This document shows positions 44,102-53,077 of a stretch of 64,000 nucleotides of DNA, piece by piece. Each line of letters starts with the position of its first letter. Position 1 is the stretch's first letter. Origin of the DNA: Zobellella taiwanensis (GTDB lineage Bacteria; Pseudomonadota; Gammaproteobacteria; Enterobacterales; Aeromonadaceae); the NCBI RefSeq assembly GCF_003012795.1, contig NZ_PXYH01000003.1, positions 1-64,000 of the forward strand, written 5' to 3'. The notes beneath the pieces were generated by a model that was not told where the DNA came from, ran no database searches, and saw nothing but the letters and a program-made list of their open reading frames with translations. The position numbers were made by a program, and so were the translations under genes.

Positions 44102-44829
44102 AGCGCGTACTCATTACCGGGGCAGGCTCCGGTATTGGCCTGCAACTGGCCCGGGACTATGCCGCCGACGGCTGGCAGGTGCTGGCCTGTGGCCGGGACC
44201 AAGACAAGCTGGCCCGGGCGCTGGAGGGAACCGCGGCGCAATTGTGCCTGTTCGACATGGCCAACCGGGAGCAGGCGGCCTCGGCCCTGGCGGGCGAGCG
44301 CGACCTGGACCTGGTGATCCTCAATGCCGGCAACTGCGAATACGTGGACGACGCCCTGCACTTCGACGCGGCCCTGTTCGAGCGGGTGATCCGCACCAAC
44401 CTGCTCGGTACCGCCAATTGCCTGGCCGCCCTGCTGCCCCGCATCAGGCCCGGCGGTCGGCTGGCGCTGGTCAGTTCTTCGGTCACCTGGCTGCCCCTGA
44501 CCCGGGCCGAGGCGTATGGCGCCTCCAAGGCCGGGCTGGATTACCTGGCCCGCAGCCTGGCGCTCGATCTGGCGCGCCATGATATCGGGGTCAGCCTGAT
44601 CCGGCCGGGATTTGTGGATACCCCCCTGACCCGCAAAAACGATTTTCCCATGCCCGGACGCATCGCGGCGGGGCAGGCCAGCCGGGCCATTCGCCGCGGC
44701 CTGGCCCGGGGCCGGTCCGAAATCGCCTTTCCCTTCGCCTTCATTACCCTGTTGCGCCTGCTGTCCTGGCTGCCCTCGGGCGGGTGGCGGCGGCTGGCGG
44801 CATCCATGACAAGGAGCAAGCATGAGTAA
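44098..44829 (+). CDS. Short-chain dehydrogenase/reductase of the photolyase operon
   Basis: 243 residues. VLITGAGSGIGLQLARDYA for cofactor, LNAGNCEYVDD for the NAG motif, and Ser/Tyr/Lys in VSSSVTWLPLTRAEAYGASKAGL. The C-terminal IRRGLARGRSEIAFPFAFITLLRLLSWLP is hydrophobic and suggests membrane association. A similar SDR is found in the RpoE-ChrR singlet-oxygen operon of Rhodobacter beside a Cfa-like enzyme. The substrate is probably lipidic, which is inference. Confidence 0.87.
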   Translation: MKRVLITGAGSGIGLQLARDYAADGWQVLACGRDQDKLARALEGTAAQLCLFDMANREQAASALAGERDLDLVILNAGNCEYVDDALHFDAALFERVIRTNLLGTANCLAALLPRIRPGGRLALVSSSVTWLPLTRAEAYGASKAGLDYLARSLALDLARHDIGVSLIRPGFVDTPLTRKNDFPMPGRIAAGQASRAIRRGLARGRSEIAFPFAFITLLRLLSWLPSGGWRRLAASMTRSKHE

Positions 44830-46069
44830 CATCGCCGTGATCGGCAGTGGCATTTCCGGTCTGACCTGCGCCTGGCTGCTGGGCCGGCAGCACCGTATCA
44901 GCCTGTTCGAGGCCAACGACTACCTCGGCGGGCACACTGCTACCGTCGACGTCGAGCTGGGAGGTCGCCGCTACGGGGTGGACACGGGGTTTATTGTGTT
45001 CAACGACAGGACCTATCCCCGCTTTCGCCAACTGCTGGCCAAGGCCGGGGTTGGCGCCCGGCCGACCGAAATGAGTTTCAGCGTGCAGCAGGCGTCGACC
45101 GGGCTGGAATACAACGGCCATACCCTGAATACCCTGTTCGCCCAGCGCCGCAACCTGCTGAGTCCACGTTTTTATGGTTTTCTGGCGGAAATCGTACGCT
45201 TCAATCTGTTGTGCAAGCGACTGTTGAAGACGGGCGGCCTGAGCGACGGCGATACCCTGGGCCATTTCCTGCACCGGCACGGCTTTTCGCCGTTTTTTGC
45301 CGGACACTATATCCTGCCCATGGTAGCGGCGATTTGGTCGTCTTCCCTGGCCGACAGCCGGGACTTTCCATTGGCCTTTTTTCTGCGCTTTTTCAACCAC
45401 CACGGCCTGCTCAACCTGGTCGACAGGCCCCAGTGGTATGTGGTGGAAGGCGGTTCGCGCAGTTATATTCCGGCCCTGACCGCCGGCCTTGAGGATATCC
45501 GGCTCAATACCCCGGTCCTCGGGATCCGGCGCGACCGGGACGGCGTGACCGTGCTGAGCCATGCCGGCGAAGAGCGATTCGACGAAGTGGTGCTGGCCTG
45601 CCATTCGGACCAGGCGCTGCGCCTGCTGAGCGATGCCAGCGACGCCGAACGACAGGTACTGGGCGGCCTGGCCTACCGGGACAACGAGGTGGTGCTACAT
45701 ACCGATACCCGGCTGTTGCCGAAAGAGCCGAGGGCCTGGGCCAGCTGGAATTATTACCTCGAGGGCGGCGAGACGGCCCTGCCGGCGGTGACCTACAACA
45801 TGAACCTGCTGCAGGGGCTGGACTGCCCGCACACCCTGTGCGTCACCCTCAACCGCAGCGCCGACATCGACCCTGCCCGCGTCCTGCGCCGTTTCCGCTA
45901 TGCCCACCCGGTCTATAACACCGACGCCATCCGTGCCCAGCAGCGCCGTGGCGAGATCTGCGGCCAGCGCCACACCCACTTTTGCGGTGCCTACTGGTAC
46001 AACGGCTTCCACGAGGATGGCGTGCGCAGCGCGCTCGATGTGTGTGACCGCTTCGGGGAGGCGCTATGA
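44822..46069 (+). CDS. FAD-dependent amine-oxidase-like protein
   Basis: 415 residues. An N-terminal dinucleotide motif IAVIGSGISGLTCAWLL and FEANDYLGGHTATV, then the NAD(P)-binding-8/amine oxidase pattern with VDTGFIVFNDRTYPRFRQLL, WSSSLADSRDFPLAFFLRFFNHHGLL and a C-terminal HFCGAYWYNGFHEDGVRSAL. It belongs to the group always found with DUF1365 and a Cfa-like methyltransferase. In Rhodobacter and others that trio is linked to fatty acid modification under singlet oxygen. Overlaps both neighbours (8 bp and 4 bp). Confidence 0.9.
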   Translation: MSNIAVIGSGISGLTCAWLLGRQHRISLFEANDYLGGHTATVDVELGGRRYGVDTGFIVFNDRTYPRFRQLLAKAGVGARPTEMSFSVQQASTGLEYNGHTLNTLFAQRRNLLSPRFYGFLAEIVRFNLLCKRLLKTGGLSDGDTLGHFLHRHGFSPFFAGHYILPMVAAIWSSSLADSRDFPLAFFLRFFNHHGLLNLVDRPQWYVVEGGSRSYIPALTAGLEDIRLNTPVLGIRRDRDGVTVLSHAGEERFDEVVLACHSDQALRLLSDASDAERQVLGGLAYRDNEVVLHTDTRLLPKEPRAWASWNYYLEGGETALPAVTYNMNLLQGLDCPHTLCVTLNRSADIDPARVLRRFRYAHPVYNTDAIRAQQRRGEICGQRHTHFCGAYWYNGFHEDGVRSALDVCDRFGEAL

Positions 46070-46785
46070 GCCTTAACAGCGGTATCTATGTCGGCCAGGT
46101 GCGCCATCGCCGTTACCTGCCCCGGGCGCACCACTTCAGCTACGGCCTGTACATGCTGGCCCTGGATCTGGATGAGTTGCCCGCCCTGGCCGCCGCCGGC
46201 CGCTGGTTTGCGCTGGAGCGCTTCGCGCCGCTCAGTTTCCGGCGCCGGGATTACCTGGGCGATGCCGCCGTGCCCCTCAAGCAGGCGGTGGTGGACGAAG
46301 TGACGCGACTGGGAGGCGACAGCCAGGACCTGGAACGGGTGCTGATGCTGGGCCAGGTGCGTTGTTTCGGGCTGTATTTCAGCCCGGTGAACCTGTTTTT
46401 CTGCTATCGGGACGGGCGCGCGCGCTATCTGCTGGCAGAGGTGCACAACACGCCCTGGAACGAACGGCACACCTACCTGGTGGATCTGGACAGGCCCGCC
46501 GCGACCGACAAGGTATTCCACGTCTCGCCCTTCATGGGGCTGGAGATGCGCTACCACTGGCGGGTCAGTCCGCCCGAGAAACGGGCTCTGGTACACATTG
46601 AAAACCGCGACCCGGCGCTGCTGTTCGACGCTACCCTGGCCCTGCGGCGCCGGCCTTTCGGTGCCACCGCCCTCAGGGCGGCCCTGCTGCAATGGCCGAT
46701 GATGACGCTGACCATAGTGCGCGGCATTTACTGGCAGGCGTTGCGGCTGTTCATGAAACGCATTCCCTATCATCCACATCCCTGA
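46066..46785 (+). CDS. DUF1365 family protein
   Basis: 239 residues with DUF1365 signatures: IYVGQVRHRRYLPRAHHFSYGLYMLALDLDEL, RCFGLYFSPVNLFFCYR, AEVHNTPWNERH, KVFHVSPFMGLEMRYHWRV. Biochemistry is not established; it accompanies the FAD protein and the Cfa-like methyltransferase, and plasmid and phylogenetic co-occurrence suggest a joint lipid pathway. It overlaps the FAD gene by 4 bp and lies 12 bp before the methyltransferase. Confidence 0.93.
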   Translation: MSLNSGIYVGQVRHRRYLPRAHHFSYGLYMLALDLDELPALAAAGRWFALERFAPLSFRRRDYLGDAAVPLKQAVVDEVTRLGGDSQDLERVLMLGQVRCFGLYFSPVNLFFCYRDGRARYLLAEVHNTPWNERHTYLVDLDRPAATDKVFHVSPFMGLEMRYHWRVSPPEKRALVHIENRDPALLFDATLALRRRPFGATALRAALLQWPMMTLTIVRGIYWQALRLFMKRIPYHPHP

Positions 46786-46797
46786 AGGAAGCCCAAG

Positions 46798-48051
46798 ATG
46801 GAGACGACCCTGAGCATCTCATCCCCCCGGCGCCTGGAGCGCTGGGCCCGCCGCCTGGCATTTTCCCTGTTGTCCGGCCTCAAGGGGGCCGGCCTGACCG
46901 TACAGGAGGGCGAGGAAAGCTTTTATTTCGGTGATCGGAATGCGGGCCTGCAGGCCCAGATCCGGGTGTTCGATCCGCGCTTTTATCGCCGGCTGATGTT
47001 GAGCGGCAGCATAGGCGCGGCCGAGTCCTGGGTGGATGGCGGCTGGCACAGCAGCGACCTGGCTGCGGTGATCCGCCTGTTCGCCCGCAACCTGACCGTC
47101 CTCGATCGCCTCGAACGCCGCCTGGGCTGGCTGACCGCGCCCTGGCTCAAGCTGGGCCATCGCCTGCGGCGCAACTCCAAAAGTGGCAGCCGGGCCAATA
47201 TCGCCGCCCACTACGATCTGGGCAACGACATGTACCAGCTGTTCCTGGATCCCCTGATGCAGTATTCCTCGGCGGTATTTCCTGCGCCGGGCGCCAGCCT
47301 GGAGCAGGCCCAGGAGCACAAGCTCAGGCTGATCTGCGAGCGGCTGGAATTGAAGGAATCCGATCACCTGCTGGAGATCGGCACCGGCTGGGGCGGGCTG
47401 GCCTGCTTTGCCGCCCGCCACTACGGCTGTCGGGTAACCACCACCACCCTGTCCCGTGAGCAGTACGAGTTTGCCCGGGCCCGGGTAGAGCAGGAGGGGC
47501 TGGGCGACAGGGTTACCCTGCTGCTGCAGGATTACCGGGAACTCGAAGGACGCTACGACAAGCTGGTATCGGTGGAAATGATCGAGGCGGTGGGCCATGA
47601 ATACCTGCCGGTGTATTTCCGCCGGCTGAGCCGCTTGCTCGGTCCCCGGGGACGCTTGCTGATCCAGGCCATTACCATTGCCGACCAGCGTTATGAACAG
47701 TACCGCAAGGGGGTCGACTTTATCCAGCGCTATATTTTCCCCGGCGGCTGTCTGCCTTCGGTGAGCGAGATGTGCCGACACCTGAAGGAGCAGACCGACA
47801 TGAGCCTGACCCGGTTGCACGATTACGGCCTGGATTATGCCGAGACCCTGAAAATCTGGGCCGAGCGCTTCCGCCAGGCCGAGCCGGCATTGCGCCAGCT
47901 CGGCTACAGCCAGGATTTTCACCGCCTGTGGGCCTTCTACTTCGCCTATTGCGAAGGGGGATTTCGCGAGGGCAGCATCGGCCTGGTGCATTTCGAGGCC
48001 GCCAAACCGGGAGCCAGGACATGTCCCCATGGCAATGGATCCAGCTGCTAG
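46798..48051 (+). CDS. Cyclopropane-fatty-acyl-phospholipid synthase-like methyltransferase
   Basis: 417 residues. N-terminal lipid-binding region, then a SAM-binding Rossmann domain with LLEIGTGWGGLACFAARHYGCRVTTTTLSREQ, and the Cfa blocks IAAHYDLGNDMYQLFLDPLMQYSSAVF, LVSVEMIEAVGHEYL and FIQRYIFPGGCLPS. It adds a methylene or methyl group to unsaturated acyl chains of phospholipids. The operon context places it with photooxidative stress rather than stationary-phase cyclopropanation. It overlaps the next gene by 31 bp. Confidence 0.92.
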   Translation: METTLSISSPRRLERWARRLAFSLLSGLKGAGLTVQEGEESFYFGDRNAGLQAQIRVFDPRFYRRLMLSGSIGAAESWVDGGWHSSDLAAVIRLFARNLTVLDRLERRLGWLTAPWLKLGHRLRRNSKSGSRANIAAHYDLGNDMYQLFLDPLMQYSSAVFPAPGASLEQAQEHKLRLICERLELKESDHLLEIGTGWGGLACFAARHYGCRVTTTTLSREQYEFARARVEQEGLGDRVTLLLQDYRELEGRYDKLVSVEMIEAVGHEYLPVYFRRLSRLLGPRGRLLIQAITIADQRYEQYRKGVDFIQRYIFPGGCLPSVSEMCRHLKEQTDMSLTRLHDYGLDYAETLKIWAERFRQAEPALRQLGYSQDFHRLWAFYFAYCEGGFREGSIGLVHFEAAKPGARTCPHGNGSSC

Positions 48052-48503
48052 CCTTCGAGGGCTTCTGGCTGCTGGCGGTGGCCGGGCAAAATCGCTGGGC
48101 CTGGCTGGTGGTCCTGCTGCTGCTGGCCCACTTCCTGTTTACCCCCAGCCGGCGCGCCGATGCCAGGGCGATGTTGCTGGTATTGCCGGGGCTGGCAGTG
48201 GACGCCGCCCTGACCGGCGCCGGGGTGTTCCGCTTTGCCGAGCCACCCTGGTGGCTGCTGCTGCTGTGGCTTGGCTTCGTTCTGACCCTGGGACACAGCC
48301 TGGTGTGGCTGCGGCGTTTTTCGTGGCCCCTGCTGGCACTGACCGGTGCCCTGGCCGGGTCTTCTTCCTATCTGGCCGGCTGGCGGCTGGGGGCGGTGCA
48401 ATTGCCCCTGGGGCCATGGACCAGCGCCCTGGTGCTGGCGCTGGTATGGGCGGCCCTGCTGCCGCTGCTGGTGCATTTGGACCGGCGTTTAAGGAGTGAC
48501 TGA
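48021..48503 (+). CDS. DUF2878 family membrane protein
   Basis: 160 residues from ATG 48021 behind GGGAGCCAGG, inside the end of the methyltransferase gene. Five or so hydrophobic segments (about 5-20, 25-42, 50-65, 75-100, 108-120, 133-152). Pattern matches DUF2878 inner-membrane proteins (FEGFWLLAVAGQ, PWWLLLLWLGFVLTLGHSL, GALAGSSSYLAGWRLG). No function is known; co-occurrence with the FAD-DUF1365-Cfa trio suggests a role in the same membrane lipid process. Confidence 0.85.
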   Translation: MSPWQWIQLLAFEGFWLLAVAGQNRWAWLVVLLLLAHFLFTPSRRADARAMLLVLPGLAVDAALTGAGVFRFAEPPWWLLLLWLGFVLTLGHSLVWLRRFSWPLLALTGALAGSSSYLAGWRLGAVQLPLGPWTSALVLALVWAALLPLLVHLDRRLRSD

Positions 48504-48505
48504 AG

Positions 48506-48988
48506 ATGAAAAAGTGGTTATCGATACTGATGTTGCTGGCGGTCCCCGTCTGGGCCAGCCCGGTCGCAGATCTGACCCTGGTGGGGGAAGGCAAGATGCG
48601 CTGGTTGTTCTGGGATCTCTACCAGGCCCGTTTTTACAGCGACGATGGCCGTTACCGGCCCGGGGATTTTCCCCAGGCCCTGGCCCTGCGCTACCAGCGG
48701 GACATCAGGCAGGAAGACTTGTTGAATGCCACCGTCGAGGAATGGCACCGGTTGGGGGTGGTGTGGAAACCCGAGTGGCGCCGGCAACTGGAGCGGTTCT
48801 GGCCCTCGGTGCGCAAGCAGGACGAACTGGTGCTGCGGGTGGACGAAAACGGGGTCAGCCGGTTTTATTTCAACTGGCGGCTGCTGGGGACGGTGGAAGA
48901 TCCGGACTTCGCCCCCGCCTTTCTGGCCATCTGGCTGTCGCCCGACAGCCGGGATCCGGCCCTGACCCGAAAACTCAAGGGGAGCTGA
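48506..48988 (+). CDS. Chalcone-isomerase-like periplasmic protein
   Basis: 160 residues with a signal peptide (MKKWLSILMLLAVPVWAS). The mature part has the CHI-like pattern: VGEGKMRWLFWDLYQARFYS, LALRYQRDI, ENGVSRFYFNWRLLGTVEDPDFAPAFLAIWLSP. Chalcone-isomerase-like folds bind fatty acids in plants, and the bacterial versions are uncharacterised. It lies 2 bp after the DUF2878 gene and 1 bp before the lipoprotein gene. A fatty-acid-binding role would fit the operon but is inference. Confidence 0.8.
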   Translation: MKKWLSILMLLAVPVWASPVADLTLVGEGKMRWLFWDLYQARFYSDDGRYRPGDFPQALALRYQRDIRQEDLLNATVEEWHRLGVVWKPEWRRQLERFWPSVRKQDELVLRVDENGVSRFYFNWRLLGTVEDPDFAPAFLAIWLSPDSRDPALTRKLKGS

Positions 48989-48989
48989 G

Positions 48990-49511
48990 ATGAAAGTACT
49001 GATACTGGCGCTGAGCCTGCTGCTGATGTCCTGCAGCAGTCAGATTACGGACTATGCCGATACCGAACCGACCCTGGAACTGGATCGCTTTTTCAACGGC
49101 GAACTGGTTGCCTACGGCATGGTGCAGGACAGGGCGGGCAAGGTGTTGCGCCGTTTCAAGGTGGACATGGTCGGCTGCTGGGAGGGCAACCGGGGGGTGC
49201 TGGAGGAAGACTTCTTCTACGACGACGGCGAAACCCAGCGCCGGGTCTGGTACCTGGAAAAAGGACCGGACGGCCGCTACAGCGGCACCGCCGACGACGT
49301 GGTCAGGCCCGCTTCGGGCCAGACCCGGGGCTATGCCCTCAACTGGCGTTATACCCTGGCGGTGCCGCTGGACGGCAGAGTCTGGCACCTCGATTTCAAC
49401 GACTGGATGTACCTGCTTGATGAAGACCGGCTGATCAACAGGGCCGAGATGAGCAAGTGGGGTTTCAGGGTCGGCGAGGTCACCCTCTGGATAGAGCGCC
49501 GGGGAGGCTAG
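48990..49511 (+). CDS. DUF3833 family lipoprotein
   Basis: 173 residues. A lipobox LLMSCSS gives an N-terminal lipidated Cys near residue 15. The DUF3833 pattern follows ([93 protein letters not shown]), a calycin-like beta-barrel suggestive of hydrophobic ligand binding. Last gene of the 11-gene operon. Its TAG shares a CTAG with the stop of convergent yfbR. Confidence 0.88.
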   Translation: MKVLILALSLLLMSCSSQITDYADTEPTLELDRFFNGELVAYGMVQDRAGKVLRRFKVDMVGCWEGNRGVLEEDFFYDDGETQRRVWYLEKGPDGRYSGTADDVVRPASGQTRGYALNWRYTLAVPLDGRVWHLDFNDWMYLLDEDRLINRAEMSKWGFRVGEVTLWIERRGG

Positions 49512-50101
49512 AACTCCGGGGCCGAAATCTCGTCGAGGGACAGGGAAAAGCTGGGCACGAAGACCTCGAGAAAATAGCGGATCTCCTGGTTCATCCGTTG
49601 CTCCAGCATGGCGGTGAGTCGCTTTCTGGCCGGGGCGAACTCCCGGTTGCCGGCGGTCAGCTCCTCCTCGCACTTGAGCAGGGCGCAGAGGATGTCCGCC
49701 GCCTTGACCAACTGGCCGTAGTCGTCATCCGGCGGGCTGCTGAGCAGGGGAGCGTAGGCGCCCTGCAGCTCGGCGGGCAGCATTTTCAGCAGGGTGGCCT
49801 CGGCGTTCTTCTCGATATCCTTGTAGGCCCGGGCGATGTCCTCGTTGAAATACTTCACCGGGGTGGGCAGGTCACCGGTAAGCACCTCGCTGGCGTCGTG
49901 GAAGAGGGCTCGCATGGCGGCCTGGGCCGGGTCGAGGCGGCCATTGAAGCAGGTGTTGCGGATCACCGCCAGGGCGTGGGCCACCATGGCCACCTGCAGG
50001 CTGTGTTCGGCCACGTTTTCCGGCTCGACGTTACGCATCAGCGGCCAGCGCTGGATCAGTTTCATGCGCGCCATATGGGCGAAGAAGTGGCTGCGGTTCA
50101 T
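49508..50101 (-). CDS. yfbR: 5'-deoxynucleotidase YfbR
   Basis: 197 residues from ATG 50101 ([25 protein letters not shown]), aligning end to end with E. coli YfbR (199). HD-domain metal residues: His in SEHSL-equivalent [32 protein letters not shown], and a later Asp in [13 protein letters not shown]. It dephosphorylates dNMPs in nucleotide pool control. It is divergent from the DUF1244 gene. Confidence 0.95.
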   Translation of the reverse strand: MNRSHFFAHMARMKLIQRWPLMRNVEPENVAEHSLQVAMVAHALAVIRNTCFNGRLDPAQAAMRALFHDASEVLTGDLPTPVKYFNEDIARAYKDIEKNAEATLLKMLPAELQGAYAPLLSSPPDDDYGQLVKAADILCALLKCEEELTAGNREFAPARKRLTAMLEQRMNQEIRYFLEVFVPSFSLSLDEISAPEF

Positions 50102-50169
50102 GGGCTTGCCTGTGTCGTTGCGGGGCGATGCCGTTATAATGGCACTAACCGACCCCAATGGAGAAGAGA

Positions 50170-50460
50170 ATGGACAAGCAAACCCAAACCGAGCTGGAAG
50201 CCGCCGCCTTCCGCGCCCTGCTGGCGCACCTGGACAAGCGCAAGGACGTGCAGAACATCGACCTGATGAACCTGGCCGGCTTTTGTCGCAACTGCCTGAG
50301 CAAGTGGTACCTGGCCGCCGCCGAAGAGCGCGGTCTGGAGATGGACTACGACCAGGCCCGGGAACGGGTGTACGGCATGCCCTACGAGGAGTGGAAAGTC
50401 AAATACCAGCAGGAAGCCACGCCCGAGCAGAAGGCGGCCTTTGAGAAGAGCCACAAATAA
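50170..50460 (+). CDS. DUF1244 family protein
   Basis: 96 residues from ATG 50170, preceded by GGAGAAGAGA (an ATG four codons upstream lies within that ribosome site). DUF1244 hallmarks: [37 protein letters not shown] with the Cys pair CRNC, and [14 protein letters not shown] small helical protein of unknown function, common in proteobacteria. Between its stop and purU (50461-50675) I see only scattered short repeats and no gene. Confidence 0.93.
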   Translation: MDKQTQTELEAAAFRALLAHLDKRKDVQNIDLMNLAGFCRNCLSKWYLAAAEERGLEMDYDQARERVYGMPYEEWKVKYQQEATPEQKAAFEKSHK

Positions 50461-50675
50461 CAGCGATAAGCGGTCAGCTTTAAGCTGTAAGCAGCCCGGT
50501 TTTGTCTGCAGGTACGGCGTTGTACCTGCAGATTTAACACTTCGTTATTCCGCTACAGAATCAAGTTCAACATGATGGACTCGGAACCCATTATGCAAAC
50601 AACGCCTCATTAATCAGTGCGGCCGAGAACCTTCAGCCGCCACCACTTACAGCTGACAGCCCCCCGAAGGGCCCG

Positions 50676-51512
50676 TTACTTGAACACCACCGTCTTGTTG
50701 CCGTAGACGAAGACCTTTTCTTCCAGCACCAGGTTGAGCGCCCGGCTCAGCACCGACTTTTCCACGTCCCGGCCGGCCTTGGCCATGTCCTGGGCGGAGA
50801 AGGTGTGGTTCACGTGGGTCACGTCCTGCTCGATGATGGGGCCTTCGTCCAGATCGTCGGTCACGAAGTGGGCGGTGGCGCCGATCATCTTCACGCCGCG
50901 CTCATAGGCCTGGCGATAGGGGCTGGCGCCGACGAAGGCGGGCAGGAAGGAGTGGTGGATATTGATGATACGCTGGCGGTAGCGGGCCACGAACTCGGGG
51001 CTCAGGATGCGCATGTATTTGGCCAGCACCACGTAGTCCGGCTGGTAGCGGTCAATGATGTCCGCCAGCCGCTGCTCGTGTTCGGCCCGGTTCAGCCCCT
51101 CGTGGGACACGGTATGGAAGGGAAGATCGAACTTTTCGGTCAGGCTGGCCAGGGTGTCGTAGTTGCCCACCACGGCGGCGATGTCGATGTTCATGGCGCC
51201 GGCGTAGTGCTTCATCAGGATGTCGCCCAGGCAGTGGGCTTCCTTGGTCACCAGTATCACCGCCCGCTTGCTGCCGGCCGGCACCAGTCGGCGCTGGCTG
51301 CCCTGGGGCAGGGCATCGTCCAGATCGGCCTGCAGGGTGTGATCGTTGAAGATGCCTTCCAGCTCGGTACGCATGAAGAAGTGGCCGTTGTCGTAGTCCA
51401 CGAATTCATCGTTGCGGATGATGTTGAGCTGGTGCTTGTAGCAGATATTGGTGATCTTGGAGATCAGCCCCTTGGCGTCGGGACAGTGGGTCAGCAGTAT
51501 TTTTCGTTCCAT
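50676..51512 (-). CDS. purU: Formyltetrahydrofolate deformylase PurU
   Basis: 278 residues from ATG 51512 (MERKILLTHCPDAKGLISKITNICYKH). An N-terminal ACT domain (to about 85) is followed by a formyl transferase-like domain with MRILSPEFVARYRQRIINIHHSFLPAF (catalytic Asn/His) and GATAHFVTDDLDEGPIIEQD (catalytic Asp). It hydrolyses 10-formyl-THF to THF and formate, supplying formate for purine synthesis and balancing one-carbon pools. E. coli purU also neighbours ychJ. Confidence 0.95.
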   Translation of the reverse strand: MERKILLTHCPDAKGLISKITNICYKHQLNIIRNDEFVDYDNGHFFMRTELEGIFNDHTLQADLDDALPQGSQRRLVPAGSKRAVILVTKEAHCLGDILMKHYAGAMNIDIAAVVGNYDTLASLTEKFDLPFHTVSHEGLNRAEHEQRLADIIDRYQPDYVVLAKYMRILSPEFVARYRQRIINIHHSFLPAFVGASPYRQAYERGVKMIGATAHFVTDDLDEGPIIEQDVTHVNHTFSAQDMAKAGRDVEKSVLSRALNLVLEEKVFVYGNKTVVFK

Positions 51513-51553
51513 TATGGTCTTGTCGGTGTTGAGGATGATGAGAATGGGTCGAG

Positions 51554-52012
51554 TCAGCGCCGGCCACAGCACTGTTTGTATTTTTTGCCGCTGAGACAGG
51601 GGCAGGGCTGGTTGGGGCCGATTTTGGGTGGGTTGAACTGGCCGGAGTGATAGACCCAGCGGCCCTGGTGGCGCAGGAAGCGGGAGCGCTCGTGCAGCAC
51701 CACCACCCGGCCGGCGTCCCGGTAACGTACCCTGAATTCCACCTCGCCTTCCTGATCCTGCTGGCCGCCTCGAGCAAAGACGATGGCCAGCCCCAGCCAG
51801 TCGGTGTCCAGCCCGGTTTGGGCCAGTTCGTCGGCGGTCAGTCCGCCCAGAGTGTCCGGGTGCCAGCTCTGCACCAGGTAGTCGCCCAGGCCCAGCCGGT
51901 AGGCGCTGTAGCGGGAGCGCATCAGGGCCAACGGAGTCGGCACCGGGGCGCCCCGCAGCAGGGGCTCGCAGCAGAGGCTGAACGGCTGTTGGCTGTCGCA
52001 ATGGCAAAGCAT
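51554..52012 (-). CDS. ychJ: YchJ-family SEC-C motif protein
   Basis: 152 residues from ATG 52012 ([19 protein letters not shown]). Zinc-binding SEC-C-type motifs at both ends: CHC-x8-CC at residues 3-15 and [15 protein letters not shown] at the C-terminus. The middle is an NTF2-like YchJ domain ([33 protein letters not shown]). Function unknown. It lies 41 bp upstream of purU on the same strand. Confidence 0.94.
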   Translation of the reverse strand: MLCHCDSQQPFSLCCEPLLRGAPVPTPLALMRSRYSAYRLGLGDYLVQSWHPDTLGGLTADELAQTGLDTDWLGLAIVFARGGQQDQEGEVEFRVRYRDAGRVVVLHERSRFLRHQGRWVYHSGQFNPPKIGPNQPCPCLSGKKYKQCCGRR

Positions 52013-52072
52013 GGCTATGGACCCGTAAGTCAAAGAAACTCAGTATGCCATGGGGGAGGGGATGCGAAAAAT

Positions 52073-52096
52073 AAAAAACGGCCCCGAAGGGCCGCT
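52073..52096 (-). terminator. Rho-independent terminator after ompA
   Basis: GCGGCCCTTCGGGGCCG on the minus strand followed by TTTTTTATTTTT, 25 bp past the ompA stop. Confidence 0.92.
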
Positions 52097-52120
52097 TTGA
52101 AACCATTAGAGCCTGGGGGC

Positions 52121-53077
52121 TTACTCGATGATTTCTACCTGGATGGTGGCCTGGGCCTTGGCATCCACGCGGCGGTCGCGCTGACGCTCGGCTTCGGTCA
52201 CGCCTTCGGCCAGCTCACTGCCGTACCAGGCTGTCTGGATATTCTGGGCGGCAACGCCACGCTGTACCAGATAGTCCTTGGCGGCCATGGCACGGCGCTC
52301 GGACAGGCGACGGTTGTACTCGGCGCTGCCCAGACGGTCGGCGTAACCGGCCAGTTCAACCTGGTAATCCGGGTTTTCCTGGGCGAAACGGGCAACTTCG
52401 TCCAGGGTCGCGCGGGATTCCGCGGACAGATCGGACTTGTCGAAGGCGAAGTAGATGGAACCATCGGCGGTCACGGTACGGGTCTCGTAGGTGACTTCGG
52501 GCTGCGGCTGGGGAGCAACCGGAGCGGCGGGAGCCGGAGCGGTGGCGCCACGGTTGGGGTGCAGTACCAGTTCCAGCATGAAGTTGTTTACATCACTTTC
52601 GTAACCATTGTTACCCATATCGCCGATGTCTTCGATACGACGATAACGAGCCTGCACATCAACCAGATCGGAGGCACGGTAGGTCAGACCGATACCTGCC
52701 ATGGGAGAAATACCTTCGTCGTTAACGGCACGCATGGCTTTCCAGCCCATGGCACCGGCTTCACCGAATACGGAAAACTGCTCGTTGAGGGGCAGGCGGC
52801 CGATGGCGGACAGGTTGATGCCGTGAGCACGAGTTGCGCCACCATTGAACAGGGTGTAACCCAGTTCGGCACCGAAATGTTCGTTGAAGTTGTAGCCGCT
52901 GAAGGCATTAATAGAGAGGGTTTCATCCTTGACGGCGGGCAGGCTGTCCTGGATGTCTTCAAAATTGGACAGACCTGCGCCACCGCCCAGGTACCAGTCG
53001 TTGGCCTGAACACCAGCGGAAATACCGGCGGTTGCCAGCGCGATTGCAATCAGAGAAGGAGCCACTGTCTTTTTCAT
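52121..53077 (-). CDS. ompA: OmpA-family outer membrane protein
   Basis: 318 residues from ATG 53077, behind GAGGAAGACAAA. Signal peptide (MKKTVAPSLIAIALATAGISAGVQA), an eight-strand beta-barrel N-domain (about 25-180, starting NDWYLGGGAGLSNF), a Pro/Ala hinge (ATAPAPAAPVAPQPQPE) and a C-terminal OmpA peptidoglycan-binding domain with IYFAFDKSDLSAESRATL, LAGYADRLGSAEYNRRLSERRA. It anchors the outer membrane to peptidoglycan. Codon use is strongly biased, consistent with high expression. Confidence 0.95.
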   Translation of the reverse strand: MKKTVAPSLIAIALATAGISAGVQANDWYLGGGAGLSNFEDIQDSLPAVKDETLSINAFSGYNFNEHFGAELGYTLFNGGATRAHGINLSAIGRLPLNEQFSVFGEAGAMGWKAMRAVNDEGISPMAGIGLTYRASDLVDVQARYRRIEDIGDMGNNGYESDVNNFMLELVLHPNRGATAPAPAAPVAPQPQPEVTYETRTVTADGSIYFAFDKSDLSAESRATLDEVARFAQENPDYQVELAGYADRLGSAEYNRRLSERRAMAAKDYLVQRGVAAQNIQTAWYGSELAEGVTEAERQRDRRVDAKAQATIQVEIIE

